From the IMG/VR virus record IMGVR_UViG_3300010939_000011, positions 1-35,615 of that record: a stretch of 35,615 bases of DNA; one strand, written 5' to 3'. The notes below the pieces were generated by a model. That model saw nothing but the letters and a program-made list of their open reading frames with translations, did not search any database and was not told the origin of the DNA. Shown here piece by piece: positions 15,828 to 22,029 of this stretch (position 1 is its first letter; every line of letters begins with the position of its first letter). A program made the position numbers and the translations under genes. The DNA comes from a virus.

Positions 15828-16029
15828 CTTCCTGATATCTTGAAATTAAATACCGCCCATCACCGGGGCCCCATACGGCCTTAACTTGAATATCCTGACC
15901 ATTAATTTGAAGATCTATAAGCATATGTGTATGAACACTACGGCATTCTTTATTTTGACACATTATTGGTTCGTCTGCTAAAAGCCAGTCTGCCATAGCC
16001 CCCATGAATTCATCTTTTTTATTTGCCAT
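15802..16029 (-). CDS. small hypothetical protein
   Basis: The 75-aa protein has a helical start (MGAMADWLLADE) followed by a C-x4-C segment (MCQNKECRSVHTH) and a beta-like stretch (DLQINGQDIQVKAVWG). A metal site from two Cys and two His is possible. ATG 16029 overlaps the preceding stop (TAATG). No family is recognised. Confidence 0.6.
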   Translation of the reverse strand: MANKKDEFMGAMADWLLADEPIMCQNKECRSVHTHMLIDLQINGQDIQVKAVWGPGDGRYLISRYQEDDSSVGAT

Positions 16030-16238
16030 TAAGCTAAAGCCTCACGCTCTATCGCTTCGCCGATTCTATGCCATTCGCATTTCTCTTGATCATTTATCTT
16101 AACAGTTACTTTTTCACATCCGCCGCATTCGACCTTAGTAGGAATAAATCCCCATTCTCTTTTGAGGTAAATCCGTTGTACATGCGCCGTATCGTACCAG
16201 TTCCCAAACTTACACGTCTGGCATATTGCCTTACTCAT
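16029..16238 (-). CDS. small zinc-ribbon protein
   Basis: The 69-aa protein begins MSKAICQTCKFGNWYD and has a second pair VECGGCEKV, so CxxC...CxxC forms a zinc ribbon; a further Cys lies in EKCEWHRI. The start is placed at ATG 16238, because an in-frame start at 16331 would overlap the preceding gene deeply. Such ribbons are common in phage accessory proteins and by themselves say little about function. Confidence 0.65.
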   Translation of the reverse strand: MSKAICQTCKFGNWYDTAHVQRIYLKREWGFIPTKVECGGCEKVTVKINDQEKCEWHRIGEAIEREALA

Positions 16239-16255
16239 TCCGTTAGTGTGGTGGA

Positions 16256-16510
16256 TCACGTGGAAGATGATACCAGATATGTATCGTTCTGAGGCGAAAA
16301 CCAAATATATGCGACGTGGCCGTTGTCGCAAGTCTTTCTCTCAGTGTTTAGGCAGTGGTCATTCTTATATACAGTGAGATAGTTAGTGCATTGTGTGCCT
16401 TGGATTATAATCTGACATTGAACAGGTTCCGACGTGTCGTCAGGCCGTAATTTTACTAGAACTCGCTTTGCGTTCTCATGTTTTCGGTTAACTCCATTGG
16501 TGGGGCTCAT
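16256..16510 (-). CDS. hypothetical Cys-containing small protein
   Basis: The 84-aa protein contains four cysteines (VQCQIIIQGTQC and HCLNTERKTC), an arrangement that could bind one metal, followed by an aromatic stretch (HVAYIWFSPQND). ATG 16510 follows a GAGAGAAGAT site. It is followed after 17 bp by the zinc-ribbon gene. No family is recognised. Confidence 0.55.
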   Translation of the reverse strand: MSPTNGVNRKHENAKRVLVKLRPDDTSEPVQCQIIIQGTQCTNYLTVYKNDHCLNTERKTCDNGHVAYIWFSPQNDTYLVSSST

Positions 16511-16519
16511 ATCTTCTCT

Positions 16520-16660
16520 CTAGGTGTCATTCCGTGTCCTTGGATTTCTCACATGTATCACATATATCCAAGATTCAGGCCCTGTCCATCGACAATAAAC
16601 CCCCCACCTGAATTTATAACAATGATGACAATGGCGCCTCAAAAGTCCCTTCGTGCTCAT
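16520..16660 (-). CDS. 46-aa putative zinc-binding protein
   Basis: A short frame from ATG 16660 (GGGG site six bases upstream) to TAG 16520 encodes a basic protein with CHHC near residue 11 and another Cys at 23, followed by an aromatic segment (RWTGPESWIYVIHV). It overlaps the end of the preceding small gene by 47 bp. Composition looks protein-like, but no homologue is recognised. Confidence 0.45.
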   Translation of the reverse strand: MSTKGLLRRHCHHCYKFRWGVYCRWTGPESWIYVIHVRNPRTRNDT

Positions 16661-16778
16661 CCCTTACCCCGTTGGCTTCCTTTAGGCCGTCTGTGGCAGA
16701 ACGGGCACACAGTTCACATCTTTTGCAAGTTGATATTCCCTCAAGCGCAATTCTCAGAATATCTACTTCTTTGGTCAT
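16614..16778 (-). CDS. 54-aa Cys-rich small protein
   Basis: ATG 16778 forms TAATG with the stop of the preceding membrane-peptide gene, so it is translationally coupled. The product starts MTKEVDILRIALEGIS and continues with CKRCELC, a CxxCxxC cluster that could bind a metal. The C-terminus is acidic and low in structure and overlaps the next small gene. Function unknown. Confidence 0.5.
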   Translation of the reverse strand: MTKEVDILRIALEGISTCKRCELCARSATDGLKEANGVRDEHEGTFEAPLSSLL

Positions 16779-16861
16779 TAACTAACTGCCCAAACAAGTA
16801 CCGCCGCTACGATCGTACCTACCAATGCGCATACTATGAAGCCTTTCACTTGCTCTTTCAC
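16778..16861 (-). CDS. 27-aa single-pass membrane peptide
   Basis: GTG 16861 has AAGGAAAGAGCAA upstream and overlaps the preceding TGA (GTGA). The product has a short charged N-terminus (MKEQVKG) and one continuous hydrophobic segment (FIVCALVGTIVAAVLVWAV), a clear transmembrane helix. It ends in TAATG with the next gene. A duplicated GTG (second at 16849) gives an alternative start. Confidence 0.5.
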   Translation of the reverse strand: MKEQVKGFIVCALVGTIVAAVLVWAVS

Positions 16862-17025
16862 TTGCTCTTTCCTTTGCCCTTACATGGGTATCTAGCTTTT
16901 ATTTTATTAGGGAACCGCTTTTTGATGTTTTCCTTGCTGAGGTGGAGTATAGAGCAAATGGGCTTAACTCTTGTATTGGTGTCCATCTTACAGGCTACCG
17001 CCTTTAGATAACTATAGTATGGCAT
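16858..17025 (-). CDS. 55-aa basic small protein
   Basis: ATG 17025 is preceded by GAGGACAAACA, a good ribosome site. The product is strongly basic (KENIKKRFPNKIKARYP) with two or three cysteines and ends in KGKGKSK. It ends in a GTGA overlap with the membrane-peptide gene. No family is recognised; nucleic-acid binding is possible from charge alone. Confidence 0.5.
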   Translation of the reverse strand: MPYYSYLKAVACKMDTNTRVKPICSILHLSKENIKKRFPNKIKARYPCKGKGKSK

Positions 17026-17093
17026 TGTTTGTCCTCATCGATTTTACTCATTCTCTCTCCTGTTAAATATTTGAGCATATAACCGTAATTCAC
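17004..17093 (-). CDS. 29-aa peptide ORF
   Basis: GTG 17093 lies 5-6 bases after a perfect AGGAGG. The frame encodes MNYGYMLKYLTGER, then MSKIDEDKQC, and stops at 17004 inside the start of the next gene. An internal ATG at 17051 also has AGGAGAG before it. It may be a true peptide or a leader that couples translation of the next gene. Confidence 0.35.
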   Translation of the reverse strand: MNYGYMLKYLTGERMSKIDEDKQCHTIVI

Positions 17094-17103
17094 ATCATAC
17101 CTC

Positions 17104-17403
17104 CTATTTCACCAAGTTATCTAATACAAAAAGATACGGGGCCGTGTTGATCTTATATAGCTCTGTAAAAGATGCAGCCATACCGATAAACGAAAATAGG
17201 CCGCCTAAGAACATAATCAAAGCCCCTGCAACTCCATCGCCGCCCCATTCTTTTTTTATTCCAATAATCCCTGCGACTATCGAAATGATAAATAAGCATG
17301 TGAATGCTATGGCCCAGAATTGTAGTATGCTCGTGTAATACTCAATCGTCTGATCTATTAACTCAGGCGTTATCTGCCTTATCTGCTCAATTATTTGTTC
17401 CAT
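17104..17403 (-). CDS. small two-pass membrane protein
   Basis: The 99-aa protein has an N-terminal amphipathic helix (residues 1-25) and two long hydrophobic segments: about 28-48 (ILQFWAIAFTCLFIISIVAG) and 58-80 (VAGALIMFLGGLFSFIGMAA), separated by a charged loop with IKKEWGGDG. TGGAGGTATTTAAG stands before ATG 17403. The topology and size would suit a holin, but no lysis enzyme lies next to it, so only a membrane protein is claimed. Confidence 0.65.
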   Translation of the reverse strand: MEQIIEQIRQITPELIDQTIEYYTSILQFWAIAFTCLFIISIVAGIIGIKKEWGGDGVAGALIMFLGGLFSFIGMAASFTELYKINTAPYLFVLDNLVK

Positions 17404-17404
17404 C

Positions 17405-17536
17405 TTAAATACCTCCAGTTAAATAGTGGCAGTCTTTCCTGCCTGTCATATCCGTACGTGGACAAATCGAAACCTGTGTAAGATTTCTGAGATTGGATTT
17501 AATGGGAGAGTTTTGGGAGAGACTTACACAGGTCAT
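17405..17536 (-). CDS. 43-aa ORF with inverted repeat
   Basis: A short frame from ATG 17536 to TAA 17405 encodes a polar peptide with a C-terminal CPRTDMTGRKDCHYL segment (two Cys, one His). The ribosome site is weak (TAGAAGC). Most of the frame is spanned by an 11-bp inverted repeat, so this stretch could be a structured leader for the membrane protein gene instead of a coding sequence. Confidence 0.3.
   Translation of the reverse strand: MTCVSLSQNSPIKSNLRNLTQVSICPRTDMTGRKDCHYLTGGI
17472..17533. repeat. 11-bp perfect inverted repeat with 40-nt spacer
   Basis: The arms acctgtgtaag (17472-17482) and cttacacaggt (17523-17533) are perfect reverse complements. In the minus-strand RNA they would form a stable stem just after ATG 17536 and about 70 nt upstream of the membrane protein start. 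The spacer holds two gggagag copies (17504-17510, 17515-17521). Confidence 0.75.
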
Positions 17537-17549
17537 GCTTCTAGTTTAC

Positions 17550-17633
17550 TTATCTATGGGGTGGCGTCAATGGCCCTAATAACCTGTAGAGCTTATATAT
17601 GCGGCTTTTTTTATCGATCTGTTCTGCAATCAT
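17550..17633 (-). CDS. 27-aa peptide ORF
   Basis: ATG 17633 overlaps the preceding TGA (ATGA) and has GGAGAG five bases before it. The product is short and basic (IDKKSRIYKLYRLLG). The coupling signal is good, but the length gives little other support. Confidence 0.3.
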   Translation of the reverse strand: MIAEQIDKKSRIYKLYRLLGPLTPPHR

Positions 17634-17797
17634 TTATCTCTCCATGGGTTTATATCATTCCAATGATCTATGATCGGCTTTACAATAAAAACATATCCGA
17701 CAATGGCCCAGAATTGCCACGCCCATACCTCGATGCCACAATAATATAAGAGCACACCAAAGCACATCCCCCCAATGAACTTACGATCTATGATCAT
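17630..17797 (-). CDS. 55-aa membrane protein
   Basis: ATG 17797 overlaps the stop of the interrupted gene (ATGA). The product has hydrophobic segments MCFGVLLYYCGIEVW and WQFWAIVGYVFIV, followed by a charged end (DHWNDINPWRDK). The motif CGI...W-[QE]-FWA recurs in the 52-aa membrane protein at 29888-30046, so the two appear to be paralogues. Confidence 0.55.
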   Translation of the reverse strand: MIIDRKFIGGMCFGVLLYYCGIEVWAWQFWAIVGYVFIVKPIIDHWNDINPWRDK

Positions 17798-18126
17798 TTC
17801 AGCTTATGCTTCCCATTAATTATCCGCTTCCCGTCCCTCTTCCAGCCGGGCGGCCCGATGTTTAGATACATGATGTTGACTGTGGTGACTTTGGTGTCCT
17901 CGGGTTCTGTCCAATTATCAGGGTCTTGAGTTCTTAGAGTATCGCGTATGGCCGGATAATTGTTCTCTATTATAGTGTACTAGGATTTTGTAACCACACC
18001 AAGACGATCTGATATGTGGAGTATTTCATTTAGTGTCTTTTCTGCGTCTAGTCTTTCGTTAGGTGTTGGGTGGGGATGATAAATAAAGGCCTTTAGCTTA
18101 TCTCCTAATAGTTCAATGCCTGTCAT
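17794..18126 (-). pseudogene. 111-codon frame interrupted by one TAG; C-terminus resembles TerS
   Basis: ATG 18126 overlaps the upstream stop (ATGA), and the frame ends at TGA 17794, overlapping the next ATG (ATGA), so both ends are in register with neighbours. A single TAG at 17982-17980 (codon 49) breaks it between VVTKS and YTIIENNYP. A TGG-to-TAG change is one simple explanation. TAG is the normal stop of several other genes here, so reassignment is unlikely. The end (VNIMYLN, then IINGKHKLK) parallels the TerS end (FNILYLRN, then ITNGRHKLKG). The intact part before the stop (48 aa) could still be made. Confidence 0.6.
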
Positions 18127-18368
18127 GATGTCGATCTCACGAATTTATCCCATCTCCCTTCCTCTAGCATCCTATGAGTTTCTTTGAAGAATGAATCTCT
18201 GGAGCAGTCGGGGTTAGGACATTTACCGTCGTTTTTCTTTGTCGCTCCTTTGATTGGACTCTCGCATATGCAGCATTTATTTGAGCCGGTAGATTTTGGA
18301 TCGTAGTAATTTTCTGACTTGCCATAATGATCTCCTGGCATGAATTTCACAGGTGCAAGGTTAGGCAT
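18123..18368 (-). CDS. zinc-ribbon small protein
   Basis: The 81-aa protein carries CCICESP and, 17 residues on, CPNPDC, a zinc-ribbon layout in the middle of the chain, followed by a charged helix (FFKETHRMLEEGRWDKF). ATG 18368 overlaps the previous TAA (TAATG) and is preferred to an in-frame ATG at 18476 that would lie inside the upstream gene. Function unknown. Confidence 0.6.
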   Translation of the reverse strand: MPNLAPVKFMPGDHYGKSENYYDPKSTGSNKCCICESPIKGATKKNDGKCPNPDCSRDSFFKETHRMLEEGRWDKFVRSTS

Positions 18369-18604
18369 TAGATCGAAGGACGGATTTCGATAGTGGCTAA
18401 TTTTAATTGCCGGATCCATGTCACCGGCACGTCTGTATCTTTTATGACTTTCAAGAAAGGGAATTTCCATGACCATACAAAACTTCGCTTATGTTTAATT
18501 TCAATGTCTCCAATATCCTTAGGTGTGCAGCTATGTTCACCACATAGCCATATAAGCGCCATGAGTTGATCATGATTCAAAGATTCAAATCGTTTTCTTG
18601 TCAT
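18368..18604 (-). CDS. hypothetical protein
   Basis: The 78-aa protein has a helical first half (FESLNHDQLMALIWLCGEH) and a Trp-rich centre (FVWSWKFPFL). It is linked to both neighbours by ATGA and TAATG overlaps. No family is recognised. Confidence 0.6.
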   Translation of the reverse strand: MTRKRFESLNHDQLMALIWLCGEHSCTPKDIGDIEIKHKRSFVWSWKFPFLKVIKDTDVPVTWIRQLKLATIEIRPSI

Positions 18605-18882
18605 GCCCGATCGTATGTCGCTTCGAATATGTCAGGCTTACAGGGGTAAATTTCGTTTTTGATTCCTTTGATAATGTAATCGCCTGAGTCTGCAAACATC
18701 ACGCCTTCAAGTGTTGTGATTCTAACCTTCAACTTGCCGTCCTTGGTTACTACACGAAGATGACCATCTATTTGCTCGCCGGCATTAAGCTCGTCCAAAA
18801 ACCACTGCGGCTCTTGCTTTCCGTCAGGGTCATTCGTCCACTGAAACGCATCAATTACCACTGGCTTCTTTCTAAACTTCAT
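18601..18882 (-). CDS. conserved phage protein of unknown function
   Basis: The 93-aa protein belongs to a very widespread phage family that starts MKFRKKPVVIDAFQW and ends with DYIIKGIKNEIYPCKPDIFEATY. The family occurs in many unrelated phages as a small stand-alone protein; its role is not known to me. Length and termini are intact, and ATGA overlaps link it to its neighbours. Confidence 0.75.
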   Translation of the reverse strand: MKFRKKPVVIDAFQWTNDPDGKQEPQWFLDELNAGEQIDGHLRVVTKDGKLKVRITTLEGVMFADSGDYIIKGIKNEIYPCKPDIFEATYDRA

Positions 18883-19070
18883 TTCGCCACCATCTTAATA
18901 AGTATCTCTCGTTTCATTATGTGCTTTATCTTCTCAACTGTGTATATCACGCCTTCTGCGCGATTCTCCAGCTTCTTACGCATCTTGCTTCCTTGATTTT
19001 TTGTAAGCGCGGCCCTTGAATCATCTTTAGCATCTTGTTCTAATTCGTTTAATAGGTCAGACAGTTTCAA
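18879..19070 (-). CDS. small charged helical protein
   Basis: The 63-aa protein starts with TTG 19070, supported by AAGGAAAAAAC upstream. It is almost wholly helical and charged (DLLNELEQDAKDDSRAAL, then KMRKKLENRAEGV). It ends in an ATGA overlap with the next gene. No family is recognised. Confidence 0.55.
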   Translation of the reverse strand: MKLSDLLNELEQDAKDDSRAALTKNQGSKMRKKLENRAEGVIYTVEKIKHIMKREILIKMVAK

Positions 19071-19212
19071 GTTTTTTCCTTGGTGTTATACGTCCATGAA
19101 ACTTCATACATGATAAGCAGAATTCAGTAACTTGAAATCTCTTTTCGTTAAAGGCTTGTATTTCTTCCTGAGTATAGTCGGATGATTTAATTAAAACCTT
19201 GGCCGTTCTCAC
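19057..19212 (-). CDS. 51-aa small protein
   Basis: GTG 19212 overlaps the upstream TGA (GTGA). The product has a helical segment (DYTQEEIQAFNEKRFQV) and a single CLSC pair followed by a basic end (RITPRKKLETV). It overlaps the TTG start of the next gene by 14 bp and supplies its Shine-Dalgarno sequence. Function unknown. Confidence 0.5.
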   Translation of the reverse strand: MRTAKVLIKSSDYTQEEIQAFNEKRFQVTEFCLSCMKFHGRITPRKKLETV

Positions 19213-19463
19213 TTGTTTTTATTCCCCTCTATCTTCTCTGGTTTTTTAGGATCTGGTTTCTTTGCAGGCTTGGTATCTATCGGATGTTTCATTCTCAGAT
19301 ATGCGTTTTTCATATCATACAGCTTGCCCTCCTTTGGATCTTTCCATGCTAGGCCGTCTACCGGGTCGATCTTTCTTCCCGACTCTGTTTTTTCAATAAG
19401 TTCCCATTCCGCTTCTTTAAGTTCCTTCGCCCATGCGAAGGCATTTTTCAATATTTCTCTCAT
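19209..19463 (-). CDS. hypothetical protein with Lys/Pro-rich tail
   Basis: The 84-aa protein has an amphipathic N-terminal helix (LKNAFAWAKELKEAEWELIE) and a disordered Lys/Pro-rich end (AKKPDPKKPEKIEGN). It is coupled on both sides (ATGA, GTGA). No family is recognised. Confidence 0.55.
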   Translation of the reverse strand: MREILKNAFAWAKELKEAEWELIEKTESGRKIDPVDGLAWKDPKEGKLYDMKNAYLRMKHPIDTKPAKKPDPKKPEKIEGNKNK

Positions 19464-19825
19464 GTGGTAGCTCCTGTTAGTAAAGTTTTGCCTCTGCGGA
19501 AATCGCCTTGGCCTGAAAATAATGGCACAATGTGGTAAATAAAAGTCCTTCCCGGAATAGATGCGTCTGCGGATTTCTTGAAAGTTACATTGACTTTATA
19601 AGACCCTGTTAAATCCGTTTCTGTAGCTTCGGTTGAATATTTTACACTCTTAGAATCTACCTTGGTTATTCCAGTAGTCCGTACAATAATTGTATCGTCT
19701 GGTTTCTCTATGCGGATTTCGAATGAAGTGGAGTCGTTAATAGTTTCGTTAGAATCGTCGGCGATCAATACTACTGTTATTTCCTGACCAAATGAATCCT
19801 TGAATAATTCCAGCTTGTCAATCAT
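19460..19825 (-). CDS. beta-sandwich protein, possibly virion-associated
   Basis: The 121-aa protein shows regular beta strands like an immunoglobulin-type or baseplate-associated domain: ITVVLIADDSNETI, SFEIRIEKPDDTIIVRT, TGSYKVNVTFKK and RTFIYHIVPLF. Domains of this type occur in fibre and receptor-binding assemblies. It lies three genes downstream of the putative fibre protein, in the same coupled block. The assignment is structural inference only. Confidence 0.45.
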   Translation of the reverse strand: MIDKLELFKDSFGQEITVVLIADDSNETINDSTSFEIRIEKPDDTIIVRTTGITKVDSKSVKYSTEATETDLTGSYKVNVTFKKSADASIPGRTFIYHIVPLFSGQGDFRRGKTLLTGATT

Positions 19826-20139
19826 CTTTTTGCCTTCTTAAACTTTATTCCCTTGTTTGAATTCTTATGAATATTTACCCATTTCTTTTTCTTTGTGTCC
19901 CACATTAATAGCCTTTTTCGTCCTAGAGTTTTGCCACCGGCCTTAACTGTTTTCAAGAATTCATCCCATATTGTATGAGAACAGAACTTAGCCCCATTTC
20001 CTTTCTTGAGTTTTTTAGTTGGAGTTTCTAAGTAATCAGCAAGTAATCGTAGTGCGTCAGGGAATGAGCCTTCAAACTTATCAGGCAAAACGAAGTACAT
20101 ATCTCCTATTTCAAGAATTCTTTTTAACTGTTTTGCCAT
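19822..20139 (-). CDS. basic hypothetical protein
   Basis: The 105-aa protein is strongly basic (LETPTKKLKKGNG, then GGKTLGRKRLLMW, KKKKW, and KGIKFKKAKR at the end). No domain is recognised. There is no clear Shine-Dalgarno sequence before ATG 20139, which lies 7 bp after the preceding stop and may rely on coupling. Confidence 0.5.
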   Translation of the reverse strand: MAKQLKRILEIGDMYFVLPDKFEGSFPDALRLLADYLETPTKKLKKGNGAKFCSHTIWDEFLKTVKAGGKTLGRKRLLMWDTKKKKWVNIHKNSNKGIKFKKAKR

Positions 20140-20146
20140 TGCTTTA

Positions 20147-20353
20147 TTATACCACTGGGGGATACTTCGGGGCTACATAGTTTGACTCCTGACCAGGCCA
20201 TCTTGTCGAATCCATGGTCACCGCGAATTGACTCGAATTATTCGGATCAATATTCACTAGAACATCAATCTCGCCAAAGGTATTAAACACCTTGCATTCT
20301 GGGTAAATCTCAATTTCATCAGCCCCGGAAAATAATCTTGTTTCATCAGCCAT
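20147..20353 (-). CDS. small hypothetical protein
   Basis: The 68-aa protein is beta-like (DEIEIYPECKVFNTFGEID, then VLVNIDPNN) and ends in Pro-rich YVAPKYPPVV. Its ATG 20353 overlaps the stop of the fibre-like gene, so it may be an accessory of that structure. No family is recognised. Confidence 0.5.
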   Translation of the reverse strand: MADETRLFSGADEIEIYPECKVFNTFGEIDVLVNIDPNNSSQFAVTMDSTRWPGQESNYVAPKYPPVV

Positions 20354-21492
20354 TATAAAAGCTCGATATCATCCATGATTTTCGTAGTCGTAGCATCATT
20401 TCTTTCATTGAATCCACCTGTGATATGTCCGAAATGTATAAACTCAGATACCGGCTGATTGACGAGGGAGATATTGACCGTAATTACTGATAGTAACCCG
20501 CCTACGTCTATGCGCCAGATATATTGAGTTGCGGTTTTCTCCAGTTCGTAAACCCGCTCTGTGATCATGAATCCAGCTCCCTTATTTACGCTTCCCGCCG
20601 TAGTGAAAGCGGCTGATAGATTTTGATATCGAAGAGCGAAAAAATCTTCACTCGTGCCGACAAAATCACACCATACCGTAAACTCGTTAGCCGGAAACGG
20701 ACTGGTGACGTCAGCCGCCGTTGCCAGCCTTCCGAGAATTAAAGGAAACGGCGAGACTCCACCGATACCATTAGAAACCCTGATCTTCCACCTCAAGAAC
20801 CATGTTCCAGCCGCACCGCCAGTCCGAATGGTATTCAGATCTTGAGTATGATGAGCGGTCGCATAATTCGTTAGGCTGTTTTGAGTAGCCGGATTTATCA
20901 GCTCCAGCTTTTCACTTTCGATCCTGGCCGTTGAAGTCCCTGCTAGAAAAACTTTCATAAATCCATTCGTTCCAGGAATTACCGCCGCGTCAACAGCTAG
21001 GTTTTGATTAGCTATGCCAGCCCAAGTAATAATCGCCGGTACTGTGGGATTAATTACTACGCCCGCAACTACATTTGATTCTCCAGTATCGCCGTCATCG
21101 TCAGTGATTAGTAATTTATATTCATATGTTCCGTCGGGTACTGCTAAGTCGGTTATCTGTCCAGATGCACCAGGGCTTAATATTTCTGCCACTTCTATAA
21201 AACTAGGTTCTAAAGATTCCTTTCTAAGTAATTCTATTTTTACTACGATCCCGTCAGGGTCGGAAGTTGTGTAATCAAATAATACTTCGCCCGGATCTGT
21301 AGGCGTTACTATCGAGTTCAAAGCAAGCGTCCCGGTAGGCGGAATATTAGGAGCGAAAGTTGGTACTGACATTTCAGAGCTTACAAATATCTTTCGGTTA
21401 ATTGGAGCCAACACTTTCATAGCTCGACTGATTGGAGCCATTACTTTTATGGATCGGTTTATCGGCGCTTCAACTCTTATTCCGTTACTCAT
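20353..21492 (-). CDS. putative fibre / adsorption protein with Ig-like and lectin-like regions
   Basis: The 379-aa protein begins with three imperfect 11-12-residue repeats of the form [IM]KV-x-API-[NS]-R within the first 35 residues. A segment at about 50-150 has the strand pattern of a PKD/FN3-like domain (VLFDYTTSDPDGIVVKIELL, then DGTYEYKLLITDDDGD). The C-terminal 220 residues resemble a concanavalin-like sandwich (WFLRWKIRVSNG, FFALRYQNLS, QYIWRIDVGGL, EFIHFGHITGG). This architecture fits a cell-surface binding virion protein. It lies far upstream of the tail genes, which is unusual. Confidence 0.5.
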   Translation of the reverse strand: MSNGIRVEAPINRSIKVMAPISRAMKVLAPINRKIFVSSEMSVPTFAPNIPPTGTLALNSIVTPTDPGEVLFDYTTSDPDGIVVKIELLRKESLEPSFIEVAEILSPGASGQITDLAVPDGTYEYKLLITDDDGDTGESNVVAGVVINPTVPAIITWAGIANQNLAVDAAVIPGTNGFMKVFLAGTSTARIESEKLELINPATQNSLTNYATAHHTQDLNTIRTGGAAGTWFLRWKIRVSNGIGGVSPFPLILGRLATAADVTSPFPANEFTVWCDFVGTSEDFFALRYQNLSAAFTTAGSVNKGAGFMITERVYELEKTATQYIWRIDVGGLLSVITVNISLVNQPVSEFIHFGHITGGFNERNDATTTKIMDDIELL

Positions 21493-21628
21493 ACGGTTCT
21501 ATTCTCAGGTCGTTTTCTGTGTAGTGGATTTTCTTAATATCCTGTAAACCAGCACCGGCCACCATCATTTTAAGGTTTACCATGGCCTGTATGAAATTAG
21601 GATATTTCTCAAACTCTTTCTGTGTCAT
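21485..21628 (-). CDS. 47-aa small protein
   Basis: ATG 21628 overlaps the preceding TAA (TAATG) and the frame ends 8 bp inside the fibre-like gene, whose ATG lies within GTATGAG. The product is helical and methionine-rich (FIQAMVNLKMMVAGAG) with a charged end. Coupling at both ends supports it being real. Function unknown. Confidence 0.5.
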   Translation of the reverse strand: MTQKEFEKYPNFIQAMVNLKMMVAGAGLQDIKKIHYTENDLRIEPYE

Positions 21629-22029
21629 TAGATAGCCAACCCTATACTAATCTCTACAGACCCCAAAACCATTAACCCAGCGCCCCACTTTTTGAATTCT
21701 TTCACATTGGAAAGATACATGCCCAAGCCTACCAGATTTTTAATTCCACCCATCACTATTAGCCCAGTTGTAATCTTGGCAATCTTGCGTAACTTTTTAT
21801 CTACTTCGATTATTCCTTTAAGATGAACTTCATTATCGAAACACGCTTTGGCTAAGGTCTCGTTTGTTTCATATCTCTTGAATTCAACTTCATCGAGAAT
21901 AGCGGCATCATAAGGTACGGCCTCGCCTTTCTCGATTAGCTCAAACTCAATTATATTATTTTCGTTTTCTTGCGCGTTTATTACGGTTGCTAATACGAGA
22001 CTTAAAATCAGTAGGCTTCGCGATATCAC
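21628..22029 (-). CDS. secreted or membrane protein with signal peptide
   Basis: The start is placed at GTG 22029, with AAAAAGGAG upstream. It gives a 133-aa protein with a classic signal sequence (MISRSLLILSLVLATVINA, cleavage expected before QENEN). The mature part has charged helices and two hydrophobic segments near the C-terminus (ITTGLIVMGGIKNLVGLGM and WGAGLMVLGSVEISIGLAI). An in-frame ATG at 22116 would bury the signal sequence. Its first 74 bp overlap the end of the preceding membrane protein gene in another frame, an arrangement reminiscent of nested lysis genes, but no lipobox is present. Confidence 0.55.
   Translation of the reverse strand: MISRSLLILSLVLATVINAQENENNIIEFELIEKGEAVPYDAAILDEVEFKRYETNETLAKACFDNEVHLKGIIEVDKKLRKIAKITTGLIVMGGIKNLVGLGMYLSNVKEFKKWGAGLMVLGSVEISIGLAI

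Noticed and set aside
16478-17011. Plus-strand 177-codon open frame
   Set aside because: It lies antisense to several minus-strand small genes with good ribosome sites and overlaps; its product is an odd mix of Pro, His, Phe and Leu with no domain, and no plus-strand promoter or Shine-Dalgarno was seen.
17426-17749. Plus-strand 107-codon open frame
   Set aside because: Antisense to coupled minus-strand small genes; no ribosome site and no recognisable domain.
17794-18126. Alternative genetic code with TAG read as sense
   Set aside because: TAG is the natural, position-appropriate stop for several genes in the window, and only one in-frame TAG was found.
20146-20174. TATAAT on the minus strand before the gene ending at 19822
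   Set aside because: The hexamer 17 bp upstream is AGCCCC, with no match to a -35; the TATAAT overlaps a stop codon and is probably chance.
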